Positions 18,499 through 31,261 of a stretch of 64,000 nt of DNA are shown in pieces. The notes below the pieces were generated by a model. The model did no database searches and was not told where the DNA came from. It saw nothing but the letters and a program-made list of their open reading frames with translations. The position numbers and the translations under genes were made by a program. The DNA comes from Nymphaea colorata (lineage: Eukaryota > Streptophyta > Magnoliopsida > Nymphaeales > Nymphaeaceae), in the NCBI RefSeq assembly GCF_008831285.2, contig NC_045141.1, forward strand, positions 24,661,315 through 24,725,314, given 5' to 3'. Positions within the stretch are counted from its first letter, which is position 1. Each line of letters opens with the position of its first letter.

Positions 18499-19302
18499 TC
18501 AATTATGACAATCCACCAAGGTAGGAAACATGAGCGTTGGCTTCGGCCTTGTGAAGTCGGAGCCGGGTTTGAAGTCTGAGAACTCGGAAGCCGGCTCAGA
18601 GTCGTCGGGGGCCGGCAGGTTGAGATCGAGAGTGAATGCATTCTTTGGTTTCTTGGAGTCGGGCGAATCTGAAACGATGCGGTGGCGCCTCATGTGCCCG
18701 CCGAGAGCCTGCCCAGATGTGAATTCCGATCCGCAGATGGAGCACTCGTGCACCTTCGGTTTCCCTCCCGCCTTGCCCCCTCCTTGCTGCTGCTGCTGCA
18801 TCACCACCGCCATGCTTGCCACCTTGAACAACCTGAACCCCTCCTCTTCCGACGGAGCGGCGGCTACCGCCTTCTCTTTCTCTTCTCCGGCCTTGGGCTT
18901 CTTGTGGCTAGCCCGGTGCCCCCCCAGCGCCTGGAACGAAGGGAAGCACTTGCTGCACGTCTTGCACTCATACAAATCCGGCCCCCGCTTGCTCACAAAG
19001 TTCGTCGCTCGAGCATCCGTCCCCGTCTCCACCGCCCCCCCCGGCGAATTCGGCTTCGGCCCATCCCCGCCGCTCTGAGCCAGGAGAATGAGGCAATTCG
19101 CCATGTCCTCGTCTTCCTCGGCGCTGTAGCTGAACTCCGCGGTCGATGTCGTCGCCGCCGGAGATGCCATCACCCGCTCATCACTGGTTGAGCTCGCCAT
19201 GGCAGGCGCAGGCGACTGCCGGTGCCTCTTGGTCCGCTTCCCCTTCACTATGTGGCTGAGGTCCCCGTGACCAACTTCCATGGCTTCGTCGGTAGCCTCC
19301 AT
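18499..19302 (-). CDS. ZAT5: C2H2 zinc-finger repressor, ZAT5-like (C1-2i subclass)
   Basis: This is a nuclear transcription factor, probably a repressor in stress or development, as known for plant C1-2i zinc fingers. It is intronless and 267 aa. It has a basic [10 protein letters not shown] nuclear-localisation segment (20-29), an acidic [17 protein letters not shown]-box-like segment (62-77), finger 1 (111-133) and finger 2 (185-207), each with the plant-specific QALGGH helix. A poly-Gln run lies at 169-173 and an EAR repression motif LDLNLP at 225-230. The two fingers are about 50 residues apart, typical for the family. I chose the ATG at 19302, which begins [10 protein letters not shown], over an in-frame ATG nine codons upstream because family members start with MEA. 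The [14 protein letters not shown] block points to ZAT5 rather than ZAT10/12. The plus-strand frames opposite it are GC-rich shadows. Confidence 0.95.
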   Translation of the reverse strand: MEATDEAMEVGHGDLSHIVKGKRTKRHRQSPAPAMASSTSDERVMASPAATTSTAEFSYSAEEDEDMANCLILLAQSGGDGPKPNSPGGAVETGTDARATNFVSKRGPDLYECKTCSKCFPSFQALGGHRASHKKPKAGEEKEKAVAAAPSEEEGFRLFKVASMAVVMQQQQQGGGKAGGKPKVHECSICGSEFTSGQALGGHMRRHRIVSDSPDSKKPKNAFTLDLNLPAPDDSEPASEFSDFKPGSDFTRPKPTLMFPTLVDCHN

Positions 19303-19440
19303 ACCCACAGCCAGGAAGAACAAGAACAAGAAGTAAAGTCAGAGAAAGAGAGAGAGAGAGAGAGAGAGGAAGGAGGTTGTTGGTGTCTATGGATCTTCCT
19401 TGCAGGGTGGATCACCAAGGAGGGGAGGAGTTATTTATAG
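19303..19440 (-). promoter_or_regulatory. ZAT core promoter and (CT)n leader
   Basis: On the minus strand a TATA box CTATAAATAA occupies 19440-19431, about 130 bp before the ATG. The leader between them contains a (CT)n tract (GA on the plus strand, about 19344-19369). Such tracts are common in plant 5' UTRs and can bind GAGA-type factors. Confidence 0.65.
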
Positions 19441-22400
19441 GTGAGAGAGTGGGTGCAGTCAAAGCCGCCCTCGTCTCCCCCGTGAAGAGTAACCGTGAAA
19501 GAGTCCTAGAAGCAAGCAAGCAAGCAAGCAAGCAGGGTTGCCAGATGGTTCCGTTTTCCTTTTTTTATAAGCATGTCTTTTTTATATATAGACCATCCTA
19601 AGAAGATAAAAAAAGAAAGAGGAAAAGAATGAAGGGTGGGGAAGTAGTGAAGGAGAGGTAGGGATTGAAGGAAGGAAGTAAGGCTTAGCCTCAGACAGGC
19701 AGGCGTAACAGAAAAAGATGCTAAAATTATACACTCGAACAAAGCAAGCAACAACTGCTAGCTTTTCACTAATAATTGCACCCTCCAGGACAGACTAGTA
19801 TCACAAATATTTCTGCTGCAGTTTATTGGCTTCCAGCGGTTCCGTGAAAGAAGAAAAGTCGGGCTTCCTTTTCGTTGGGTTTTGAGATGGGGAGTTGTTA
19901 ATTTTGTGGCGCCAGATCGTAGTAATTAATTGACAGACGTCGATGGCTGCAGGGAACCAGTAGATTTCTGGAAACCGCCGTTCTTAGCTTTTCTGCAGAT
20001 TCTGAATTTAACTAAGACCATCCAAGATGTTGGTATTAAGAGATCTGGACGGTGGTGATGGTCAGATCAACAGCGGGGATTCGCTTTATTTTTTAAACAT
20101 TTTCTTGTGTTTGTATCTGAAAGGGGAGGAGAGAGTGAGGCACGTACACAACAGTGTCCTTTGCGTGGTTAACCTCAACTCTTTGTGTTTACATCTCTGT
20201 GCCATGTGTCGAGAAACAGTAAACGGAAATGATGAAACCATGCATCCATGTTCACCCAACCTGAAAATTCTCACCTCATAAATTTCCAAACCCCAAATAA
20301 ACAAGGGAGAAGAAAAAAAAGGCAGGGAAAGAAAAGTGGGAAGAGATTCGGTTGGCTTGCAAGCAAACCCGTTCCTTTTTCTTGCGATTCTCTCACACAG
20401 GATTGAACTGCAAGCCTGGAAGCCCAGTGGCCCTTCACACCACGTAAAACGCGGTGCTCCACTGCTCCCCAATTAGATTGTTTGTTTATTTAGAGAGAGA
20501 AAGAGGTTTTTTCTGCGGGTATTGTGAGAGGGGAGTGGTGGCAAGTCAATGGGGGAGAGAGGTGGTGGTGAGCAGATTCTTGGCGTAATGAATTGCTTCG
20601 GTCTCTGGCTTGTTGTTGGTTGCGGGGAGAGAGGGCAGCACGTAAGGGCAAACCCTCCTCCCGCAGTAGGTGGTGGTGCTAATGGTGGAAGCAAGCAAAG
20701 CATCCTGTTTGGTGGAAAAAGCATATGTAGATTCTCACTCCTCATCCCCTCTTCTCCTACATCACAATCTCTATCCCCTTTAAATATTATTTCACATAAA
20801 CAACTTCCTACTGAACCACTACCACTGTCCTGCTACTGTCAACAACCACCCGGGCGCCATTACCAGTGCTGCTAGCTAACTCTCCTGCTAGCTACTAGTG
20901 GTAGTGGCAGTAAAATATTCTCCTCTCAATCATGCCTCTCATCGTTCAATTGAAAAAGACGCAAACCTGGCCATCGGTGTCCGTTTAGGGAAGTAGACGA
21001 GAAGGGAAATTGGTTAGCAGGTTGGAGTTGAAGGCTCATAAGTGTTGTTAAAAGTAGGAAATGAAGATGAAAATGACCATATGTGTCTGATATTATTGTG
21101 GGGGTTCAGCAATTATGTTGCTTAATATAATGGAAAGGTGAAGGTGGGTTAACTGGTATCAATTATGAAAGTAGGGGATGGTTAGAATCGTTTGGTTTGT
21201 GGTCCATCTTCTGGATCAAGCTCACTCTAATAAAAATTATTCAAGTTGAAATTAATTAACTATAAAGAAAATCCTTGCATTATTTGTTAATGGTGGTTTA
21301 CAAGGGATTAAGCGTCACTAATTTGATTCCAGATACACCTTGGAAAGGCATTAAAGAATAGACTTGACTTTTGTTTTTTTTAATACTTCAAGACGAGATG
21401 ATGATCATTGCATTTGGGTTTCCACAAAATACTAAAAAGAGAAAGCAAACTGAAACTCTGATGGCTTTGTGTGGCAAATTTTGTTCAGTTGCCGATCACA
21501 GACGTTTTGGTTCTCTGACAAGAAGATAAAAACATCACCATCTTTTATAATTAAAATTTGTCTCTCGAATCCGTTTCTGACCTTTTCTTTCCCCGATTCC
21601 CTCATTCATTATCTTCAGATGAAATGGGATTGATGGAATATTTCTGATAACATTAGATGAATCGGATTGATGGAAATCAGAGAGCGAGATTAGCTATGTC
21701 TTTTAATCCGATGCCCAAGTTGCCAGTCCAGTACTACTAAGCAACATGGTTAATGCTAAACCACAACTTAGTTCCTTCCTACTGTTTTTAAAATTTTCTT
21801 TGCGAGTTTACTATTATTATAATGGCGAACTAAGTCAAGAGGAAAAGAGCAGTACAGGTTGCACTGGCAGCAAAGTGTTTAGAATAGTACTTCCTGAATA
21901 CTCGCTCCACTCCTCTCACGTCACCCACGAGAGTTTTAGTTTACTTCTCAGCCACTCATAAACATGTTTGTTGCAACCATGTACCAATCCCCACCCCATT
22001 AATTAATCCCAACTTGGCGAAACAAAAATCCCTTCCTCGTAACAGTATTATTGTTGTTACTGCAAAGAATTACCATAGATTGAAGAGTACTCTCTCTGCT
22101 GCTTCCTAAAGAAAGAAAAGAGAAAAAAAATGGGGTTGTTGCAGAGGATAATTAGTTACAGAACACTCGCTTGCTTGAGTCCCATTTTGTGGACCATCAG
22201 AATTGAAAATTGAAAGGTCCCAGTACATTTCTCTCAGAGAGAGAGAGAGAGATTCCGTATGCGTAGATAATTGGGGTGCATGACACATACAACTTGCTTG
22301 GAAAGATGCAAAAGAAACAGTGATAACCTGGCCTAATCTTGGAAGTCTTTCTTTTTTTTTTCCCCCTTTTTTGATGACTGATCATGGAGGTTGTTCATCA

Positions 22401-24238
22401 GAAATGAAACGGATGCCTTTTTCTGCTACCATTTATGTATGGGCAGCTGATTACATGATCCAATCCACCCCATCAACCATGAAAATTTGCAGAAACTCAA
22501 AACCTTTAGTGGTTCTAAAAGTTATTATGATCCTAGGCTTGCATAATTAAGCCTAATCCAAGAGGATAATATTCAGTAATTGGTAGCTCAAAGTTGCAGA
22601 AAAACTGAATCTTGTTTACACGATTACTTCAATAAATTGCTTGGGCGGCGAAAAAGGGACCCTCCGCCTGGTCAGATGATTAGTATTTAGAACCTTCAAA
22701 TTCAAGAAAGTCTGGCAGTTTGGCATTAAGACGCATCTTTTAGCCTAATCTGGCAAGGATCTGCGGCTTACCAATGAAAAGGAAAAGAGTTCCTCTGGAG
22801 CTAATCCAAATGACTCGATCGTTCTTAACTAATATACACCACTTGTCAGACTGAAGACAGAGACATCTGCTGCCAGTGAAAAAAAAAAGGGGGAAATTTT
22901 TTCTGTGCCCGAAACCTTTTCATCTCTTTGTTAAAGATTGAAACGTCCATGAAGCGGCACTCTTTGCACTTATACTGTTGAGGTAAGCACGACTTTTTGG
23001 CAGCTTTTAATATAGCGTGTAGACAACACAGTCCTTGCTCAGCGCCCCCACTAAAACGAGTCTTGGAAGCATGTATTCTTGAGGGCCAATTTTTTTCCTC
23101 TACGCCACAAGATGGTCCAAACTCAAGAAAGACTATTTTCTTTTGTTTTCCAAATGTTCTTAAGCCATTTGAATGTCTTTAAGAAAGTTTTTATAACTCT
23201 GGTATACGTTCCCAGCACGTTGACTACTTTTTCTTCGTTTTTTTTTCAGAAAATACAGATGTTCTGTTTCATACAGAAGAAGGAAAGATAGAACAGAAGA
23301 CTTATTTCAGGAATATATTGTGAAACATAAAATGGGGAGTGCCCTGTTCGGTGAAGAAATCTCATTGTTGCTTGTTTTATCCTGCAACAGCACCTTGCAG
23401 ACCAATTCCCCAAGTCAAGATTTCTTGGCAGAGGATGACAGAATCAGGAACAATCGACTTTGGCAGTGTAGCAAACGCAATTGCTTAAAGCAGAGGTCCA
23501 AGTCCATGCTCATAATTTAAAGGTTATAATGCTTTTAACAGAAGCTTCCATCCAGTCTTTCTTTTTTCTCCACAGATTGCTTTCCTAAAAGCAACTTCTG
23601 CCTTGTAATTATTCATATGGGTGATCCAGACTTGTTGAGCTCTTCCTTTAAAATCAAACCTCATACTACAATCTCTCTTAAAAGTCTTTAATTTATATTC
23701 TCCTTTTCTCTCGATGGACCATCTATATGAAAGTCTTCCCGTCTACCATATAGTGGCAAATCCTGAAACAGTAGACTAAGAAAATCGATTTTGGATTAGA
23801 TTCGCTGTACCAAGAAAGAGGACAACCTCAAAGCCTGAACCGAAGACCGTTTGCACCCCTAAATACTCAGCTAGCTCATTAATAAAACGAAGTCATTCAA
23901 TAAAATAATGCAACTCTCTGAAAGTTGCTCACACATCAAACAAGTGCAGATCAATATGATACATTATTGGTAAAAGAATTGCAGGTATTTTTGCGCATTG
24001 GACTAGCTCTGATCCTTTGAAGAGTCAATAGAGGAACCATCAAACAGTATCAGCTCAAGCCATAGCCCCACTGTAATTTGCTGGCAAGCTTTATATGGAG
24101 AAGCACTAAGTTGTTTCAAGGGCATCAGAACATTAGCGAAGATCCGATGGAAATTGAGACCGGGATGTGTTGGCAACTTTCATAGAAGGCTGGTTTTGAT
24201 CAACAATGCTAAGCTTATGTTTTGCTTTTAATTACGTT

Positions 24239-24344
24239 GAAAAGTTAGTTATTTGGATTGAGAATAATTTACCTAAGATAAAATGCTCTGAGAAAAGTTA
24301 GTTATTTGCATTGAGAATAATTTACCTAAGATAAAATGCTCTGA
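24239..24344. repeat. 53-bp tandem duplication, two copies
   Basis: Copies at 24239-24291 and 24292-24344 differ at only one or two positions. Each contains GAAAAGTTAGTTATTTG and ends AAATGCTCT. The near-identity implies a recent event. Confidence 0.95.
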
Positions 24345-24627
24345 GGTTTGGATGCAGTCTAGCTATATACAACGGGCCAGGCTCGAGTAAGGCCCAAATA
24401 GGGTCGGACTTGCCCGGCAAAGCTGCCTCGGACCCACTCAGGCCTGGTCTTATAGCGGCTTTTACAGGGTCAGAATCAGTCGGCTTTGTTGATTTCTGCA
24501 ACGGGCCAAGCCTCGCTGCGAGTGGATACTGCCTAGGGCTGGCGGGCAGTGGCGGAGTCACATGATGGCTGTTGCCGACACCAATATGTTTGTTTATTTG
24601 TACATTAATACTTATATTTATTTGATT

Positions 24628-24629
<2 letters not shown>

Positions 24630-24700
<71 letters not shown>
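24630..24700. repeat. (TA)n microsatellite, about 35 units
   Basis: An uninterrupted TA run of about 71 nt just past the GC-rich transposon-like patch. It is self-complementary and likely unstable. Confidence 0.97.
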
Positions 24701-24704
<4 letters not shown>

Positions 24705-26368
24705 CATTAAAGTTATTGAATTAGTGCCTCTCCAGCTAGCCTGATTTAAGTATCTGGACTCGAACCTGTTGCCAGATGGAAGATGAGTAGGTTGGGTAAG
24801 CGGTATATAGTGGGGTAAGTGTGCTAGATAATGTGACCGATAGACGGGCTGATTATGTTTAGCATAACTTGGGGTATAAAAAGTCTTCACCCACTTGTTA
24901 AAAATAAATAATCAAAATAACGGTAAAAAAACCATGCCCCTTTAGGTAAATAATAATACTAAGAAATATAAGAATAATATTATGTATAATAATCTTAACG
25001 GGGGCGTTTGGTGCTTAAATTATATAAGCAGTTTTGGAGATGGAGTGCTTGGGTGACATCAAAATTGGGTTTGAGAAGAACAACTCATTTTCCACACAAC
25101 ATGGTTTTTCTCCATTAAAAAAAAAAGTTTTAGGTGTGTCATTCAAACGTATAAATTCAGAACTCATAAAAAAACTTGATTTCATCAGCCAAGATTTCAT
25201 AAAATTATCTTAAATAAGGGTGTCATCAAAACCCCATAAAGTTTTTGGTTTTATTTTGGCATTTTGTATCCTGAAGTGACATCTCATCACCTTATTTTTA
25301 ATTGAAATGCGATTTTTTTTCTCTCTCATGCTGTCGCCATATTTTAAACCAATAATGTCAACTAAAGTATTTCCACCTATTCGAAAACAAAAAAAAAAAA
25401 GAAAAGAAAAGAAAAGTGGGTTATTTTCATGTTTTTTGTTCACATTATTACAAAATTAGACAAACCGGAGGTGATAAATTCGCATGAATATTCGTTTAGC
25501 TAAAGATGAAGCTTGAAACGGCGGAGTTTAATTCGTTTACAAATAAGCTACAGTGCACGAAAGTTCTGTTGACTCGGTGTATCAGATTCGCGCAAAAAGA
25601 AGCAAGAACAGAGTGACCCAAGGTTTGACAGCACAATAATCACCAAAAGCGTCTAATGCATTAGAGCTTGGCTCGAATTTGATGCATCCTCGTCCTGTGA
25701 TTCCCGTAGATGTGCTCCTTAATGTCCTTATATATACTGGACATGAAAATTTTTGGCATATATATGATCTATAAGGATCTCCAGCGCTACCTTGACTGTT
25801 CATTTATGAAGAAGATATGATTTTAAAGAAAAGAAGGGACAAAATTGCACCAAGACCAGTGATTCTACATATAGATAGATCGTCTTCACAAGTTTGTGCA
25901 AGAAAGGAACAGTTATGAACAGGAAGGAATTGGATCAATGCCATCTAAGTTCTTGCTTTTACTTGAAAGGAGAGAAGATAGTTGCAGATTCCTTCTTTGA
26001 GGAGAACTCTTATGCCTTTAAGACTGTCCTTGACAAAGTGCTGCCAAGCAGGAGAATTCGTCCTCGTCTTGCTTGTACGCTTATTTCAAATCAACCATAG
26101 AGCACGTTGCATGTTCGAGGGCCGAACACACACACACACACTGCTCACACTGAGGGGTATTTGGATTATCAACTGAAAAAAAAAAGAAAAGGCATTTTTG
26201 GGTATTTAAAAATGCCACTTTTTCTCCATTTTCGTTTTTGTCTTAAAAGCCAAGGGTCTTTTGGTCATTTGGGTGCATGTTGGGGCCGAACTTCTTTGAT
26301 TCAGCCTACCCTTACATGAGTTGCTTGTACTCAGAGACTTGTTTTCCTTTTTTTTTTTTTTTTCTTTC

Positions 26369-26715
26369 AGGTCCAGTTTGATGCACATAGGTTTTACTCT
26401 CCATCAAGGAAAACTTACCCTTTTTTACGGCTTTTCATACTCAAATCAAACACATGAAAAATTACTTTGCCAAATTACTTCCTTTTTTTTCTTTCACGCC
26501 TCTTTTGATGCACAGAGATTTTACTGTGAATCGGAAAAAACTTACCCTTTTTGTACTACTTTTCATACTCAAATCAAACATATGAAAGTTTACCTTGCCA
26601 AAATCGATGGATTAGGGTAATTTTACCCTGGAAAAAAAGTCGGACCTCTTCCTATCGATTTTCTTTCATGATAATTTTACTGTTCAAAATTTTATTTTGC
26701 CATCAAACCGGACCT
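26369..26715. mobile_element. candidate MITE with internal 128-bp tandem repeats
   Basis: The left end AGGTCCAGTTTGATG (26369-26383) matches the reverse complement of the right end CATCAAACCGGACCT at all but one position. Inside are two imperfect direct copies of a 128-bp unit (about 26353-26480 and 26481-26608), each with GATGCACA, ACTTACCC and TTTTCATACTCAAATCAAA, followed by a partial third copy. There is no coding potential. A target duplication is not clear. Confidence 0.55.
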
Positions 26716-27143
26716 CAATAAATTATAATTGTGGTTACGACTCACTCACTGTCAAAGGATTGAGTGCATGTGATTTGGATCGTCTTCTTAAGCACACCCA
26801 ATTAACATGCCAAACTCAAAGAGAGCTCCTAAATTATATTAGAGAGAGGAAATGTATCCCAAACGCATTTTGACAAGCATTTAAAGCATATACCATTTTT
26901 CCATTTCTAACACACCTTGCTGTTGTAGCACACTTAGTCCTGTATAGATCTTCAACCCTCGTTTCTTTCTCTCCCTGCAACCAGTTGAGTAGGGTGACGT
27001 GTAGTAACCACTTCTACAAGAGCAATGGTGCATAAAGACAAGTGAGTTCCGTTCCGTGTATGCTGGGGGACAAGTAGCTTAAGCAACTGCATTCCTACAC
27101 AAGCAATTTTTTTTTTTTTTTTTGTATTTTTTAGGTACTCAAA

Positions 27144-27147
<4 letters not shown>

Positions 27148-27212
<65 letters not shown>
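27148..27212. repeat. (TA)n microsatellite
   Basis: About 32 TA units, preceded by a run of about 20 T (from about 27108). Confidence 0.97.
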
Positions 27213-27215
<3 letters not shown>

Positions 27216-29282
27216 TGGCTACAACTACCACTCGCCTACCGGCTACCAACACACAAGTTATATGAGGATGGCCTACCATTCTGTTCACAGGGCACCCACC
27301 GTCTTACTTTATTGAAGAAAACGTTTTTCTGGTTCTTCTTATGCCAAAAAAAAAAAAAAAAAATCTAACCTCCCGCAATCATCGCCAACCGTGAAGTAGG
27401 CACACCTTTTCCAATCGACATTAAGTAAAATCTCATGTAAATAAAGCCAAGAATCTCCTTTGGCCCTTTGGGAGGTGGAGTCGATCGAAAGAGAGACGGG
27501 AACTAAAAATTTTCGTTAAATTAGTTTCCAGAACGTAGTCGAAATAGCTCATCTTCACCTGAATTTTCATTTCCATTTTTCAGGTCGCTGCTGCTTATGA
27601 ACGAAGCTGTTGTTAGATTGGAGCGGCCATTTTTTCCGGCCAAAATCTCTTTCTAGCCGTCTGGTCTGGAAGTTCAACTGCCAGCAAATTGCTCAAGAAC
27701 ATAATGGAGGGGTCATATTTACAGAGATTATTCGAAAACGTGCGTCTCTTAGATCAGCAAGTCCTAATACATGACATGCACCTGCTACGTGATCAGTAAC
27801 TTACTTGCGGTGTATAAAAAGGTTTGATGTGGCAGAGAGTCGCTTTCACATACATGAAGCACATAATTATATGTTGCCTAAACGGCAGTCCAATGCTCGG
27901 CCATCAGAAAAATTTCTTCTGTATTTATGTGATAGAAGCACCTTTCCCATGTGCTTGCCGTTAACGCAGAGCTCCATCTAGCAAGCCGCGGGGTTGCCAA
28001 GATCACGCTCTCGTGAAGGGCGTTGAGAAAGCGATATGCCGTGTTGGAATTGGCATTTGCCAAATCCACTGTCGATGGCTATGCTTATTGGAAAAGCACT
28101 GTTCTTCCCAAACAATAAATGTTGCCGCCTTTGAACGGAGGCCGGCGTAGGAACGAGGGTGTTGAATCATTTACGCAAAGCGTGTTGGCAATTGCCACCT
28201 CGATCTGGGTGTCGTTGCATGAATTTTCTTTCGGTTTCTAATGGTGAGAGACAAATTACTAATGCTTTCTGAATGATCTTGGGATCAAAGATGATGTCAT
28301 TTGAGATTCATGCTGCTGTGAAATTCATCGATTTAGACCAAATGGGCCGATTTGAAAACTTTATTGTTTTAGTTCTGAAATTGTGTGTTGTATATATATT
28401 ATTCTAATTAATTACTTTTGAAAACTTAAATATGAAAATACCCATTTTATCTGTGCATACTGGTTCAACTGATATGGGCATGGGAAAGATATGGAGATTT
28501 TAATCTGCCAGATGGTCGGCCGACTGCCTGCTGGGGTCCATAACAGCGTTGTAGAAATGGGCTTGAATTGACCAATTTGAAGGACGATGATGTTTCACCA
28601 GATACATGGGCGCCACATGGTAGGTATTAGACTCTCACATACCAAATTTTAATGAGTATTTATTTTGGTTGTCAATTTGAATGAGATCCACAGTAGAAAT
28701 TAAGTTGCAAGTATAAAGCCAAGTTGTTTCTTTAAGAACTCAGAATAACTTTCAAAGAAGGAAAGTGAGGGGGGAAGAGAGAGAGAAAGAAAGACGAGGA
28801 AACAACTTAGTATTGTTAAACAAAACTTCTTGTCTCATTTGAGAGGTGTTTTGGTTTCTTGAAAAACAACTTGGCTTTTATATTTGCAGTTTAATTTTTA
28901 CCATCCAATCTCATGAGAATTGATCGCATGAATGATTCTATCAAGTCTGGTACAAGAGAGCCTATTTTCTTATATATAGGCATCAAGAGTTTGATAATTA
29001 CCTGTTTTCTTTATATATATATATATATATAGGCCGATTTACTGATCCAGTAACTTAACTGCTTCGATTCAATTTCCAAATTTGAGGAACAATGGTTGAC
29101 AAATGATATGCACATGCATTGAAATCATTGTTTTCATTTGGCTTTCGAATTATAAATGTGCACTGTAGACATAGGTATAAAGGCACGAGGAGAGATCCCC
29201 GAGGAGCTGAATGTCGGTGCCAACGCTTCAAAATCTTTCCTTCTTCTTCTATCTGCCAATGTTAATGACATTCATAATTTGG

Positions 29283-29286
<4 letters not shown>

Positions 29287-29335
<49 letters not shown>

Positions 29336-29413
29336 GAGAATGGCTGCCTGTTCAGGCTGGGGGTGCAAAGGAAGGTATCTGTTTGTGTGTGGGAGGGTGT
29401 ATTTTTGTGTGAA

Positions 29414-29463
<50 letters not shown>
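29287..29463. repeat. (CT)n … (GA)n inverted microsatellite pair
   Basis: A (CT) tract of about 23 units (29287-29332) is followed 84 bp later by an (AG) tract of about 23 units (29417-29463). The two tracts are reverse complements, so the locus can fold into a stem of roughly 46 bp with an 84-nt loop. Both tracts can also form triplex DNA. Confidence 0.9.
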
Positions 29464-29465
<2 letters not shown>

Positions 29466-31002
29466 CAATTCTTCCTTGTGGCGTTGAGATACAGTAGAGG
29501 GATCTCTCTTTGCTAGAAGAATGCATATCAAGTTGATTATGGAGGTTACATGTGCCTCCCATTGACTCCCTTTTATCATTTCAATTGATGGGCACCAACT
29601 AAAAAAAGCAAAGCATGTTTTCTTATTCATTACTTTTACTTGTAAGAAAGCAAACTCAACTGTAGGAAGGTTACCTTTAGTTTCTTCGTTTTCTCTGAAG
29701 TAATCCAAATTTATAACGAATCTGCTTTTATGATGTAAAGTTCTTGTCATGGCAATATCCTTGCATCATGCAATTTCTCGCCTTTATAGAACAATTGAAT
29801 ATTCTTACCAGTGCTGCATTTTTCTCAAGAAGCCAACAATTGAAACGATAAATAATATACTTAAATAGCAATTTGGAACTTTCTTGTTCGCATTACAAAA
29901 TGCAGGTGTCACTATTCAGTTTAATAATCTTCTTTCAAGTGCCAATCTGATGCAGAAGAGTATCTTTCAATTGATTTTTAAATTTCAGAAGTTGTCAATC
30001 TATGTGCAAGTCAACTGAGTGATCTAAAACAGCACCAAGATCATGAATGTCGAGTGTTCGCTTGTCTTCTTAAATTTTTTGTTCACTAATGGTTAGGCAC
30101 TTCACTTCTAAACCACTTACCTAGACAATAATTTTTTTTTTTACCCCGGTCATACGTGCATTTGCGCTTTGAGGAAATGCACTTGGGCAGATGCAGGCTC
30201 TTAGTTTCATGGCATTCATAGACCACTTTCTGGAAGTTGGAAATCATTTTGCAGTAGATCATAATCTTAAGTCCCGTTTTAGTAGAGATCTGCCCATGTT
30301 TTCTTTAGATGGTACAAATTACCACTAGGAGCTGATGGATGATACTGACCAAAAAGGAGGACTTAAGAAGCCCTTGAATGTGTAATGTGACTGATCATCA
30401 CATCTCCTCTCTTCATTTTTAAAATAATGCAGACTTTGAATTTATTGTTTTCTTCGTGACATCAACTCTATGAAGCCTGAACTCAAAGGGTTGACAAAGT
30501 GAGGTGCGCCTTCGCTGTCATATAGATTAAATTGCTCACTGCTTACGCGTGATGAAGATTTAAGTGTGCAACTTGGATTTGAAGAAATATATCCAACGGT
30601 TTTACCGCTGCTTTGAAGATGGTTTAGGTGTGGAGTCTTGCTTTGGACTCTTCCAGGCCTAACTTTTTTTTTTTCCCTTAATGTTTTATCCCTTCATATT
30701 TATGCATTTTATTTCAACAGTTTCTCCAAGAACAGTACCGCAAGCTCTTCTTTTGCTGAGAGAATTATGCAAGACTAATTCTAATATATATATGCATTAA
30801 AAGATTCGGGCAGACTCATAGGACATTATAACACAATGTTTTATGACGCTACTCCAATCTTTGGAATAAGTTCATGATACAATAACAAGCCCCGTGTTTC
30901 TTTTAAGCCCCGTGTTTCTTTTTATGGTTCGTTTCAGTTTTTACTGCGATTGCATAGTGAGATAAAAATTTTGAAAGTCTGAAGAATTATACATGTAGGT
31001 AT

Positions 31003-31261
31003 TAGGCCTGGGCATCGGGCTGGCTTGACCCAATAAGAGTGGGGCCCGAGTCGGCCAGATGCCCGAAACCCGAACCCAGATTCAGCCCGATGCCCAAAAC
31101 CCGAGTCACGGCTAGGCCTGGTTAAATAAAAAATATTTTTAAATATAAAATTTATTTTTAATAACAATATATATATTATTAATAAAATAAAAATAATCTT
31201 AAAAACTTATCGAGCTGAATCAAACCCAGTTGGATACCGGGCCCATTGCCCACCTCTATCA
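31003..31261. mobile_element. hAT-like MITE
   Basis: The 5' end TAGGCCTGGGCATCGGGC and the reverse complement of the 3' end, TAGAGGTGGGCAATGGGC, form an imperfect terminal inverted repeat of the plant hAT TAGGxxTGGGCAA type. It is flanked by GTAGGTAT (30995-31002) and ATAGGTAT (31262-31269), a 7/8 match to the 8-bp target duplication expected for hAT. The subterminal DNA is rich in CCCGA repeats and the centre is AT-rich with no transposase. The right boundary could move by 3 bp. Confidence 0.65.

Noticed and set aside
18530..19191. Long plus-strand frames (182 and 169 codons) opposite the ZAT gene
   Set aside because: Antisense shadows of a GC-rich coding exon; the minus-strand frame has clear zinc fingers and an EAR motif.
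24350..24560. GGGCC-rich patch as a hAT element like the one at 31003
   Set aside because: It has TAGGGCTGGCGGGC-like wording at one edge but no matching opposite terminus or target duplication that I can see.
25000..25240. Possible MITE starting GGGGGCGTTTGG
   Set aside because: The proposed right end (CATCAAAACCCC) is not a convincing inverted match and the flanks do not duplicate.
27878..28069. 63-codon minus-strand frame with ordinary amino-acid composition
   Set aside because: No family recognised, no adjoining exons with good splice sites; not enough to call a gene or pseudogene.
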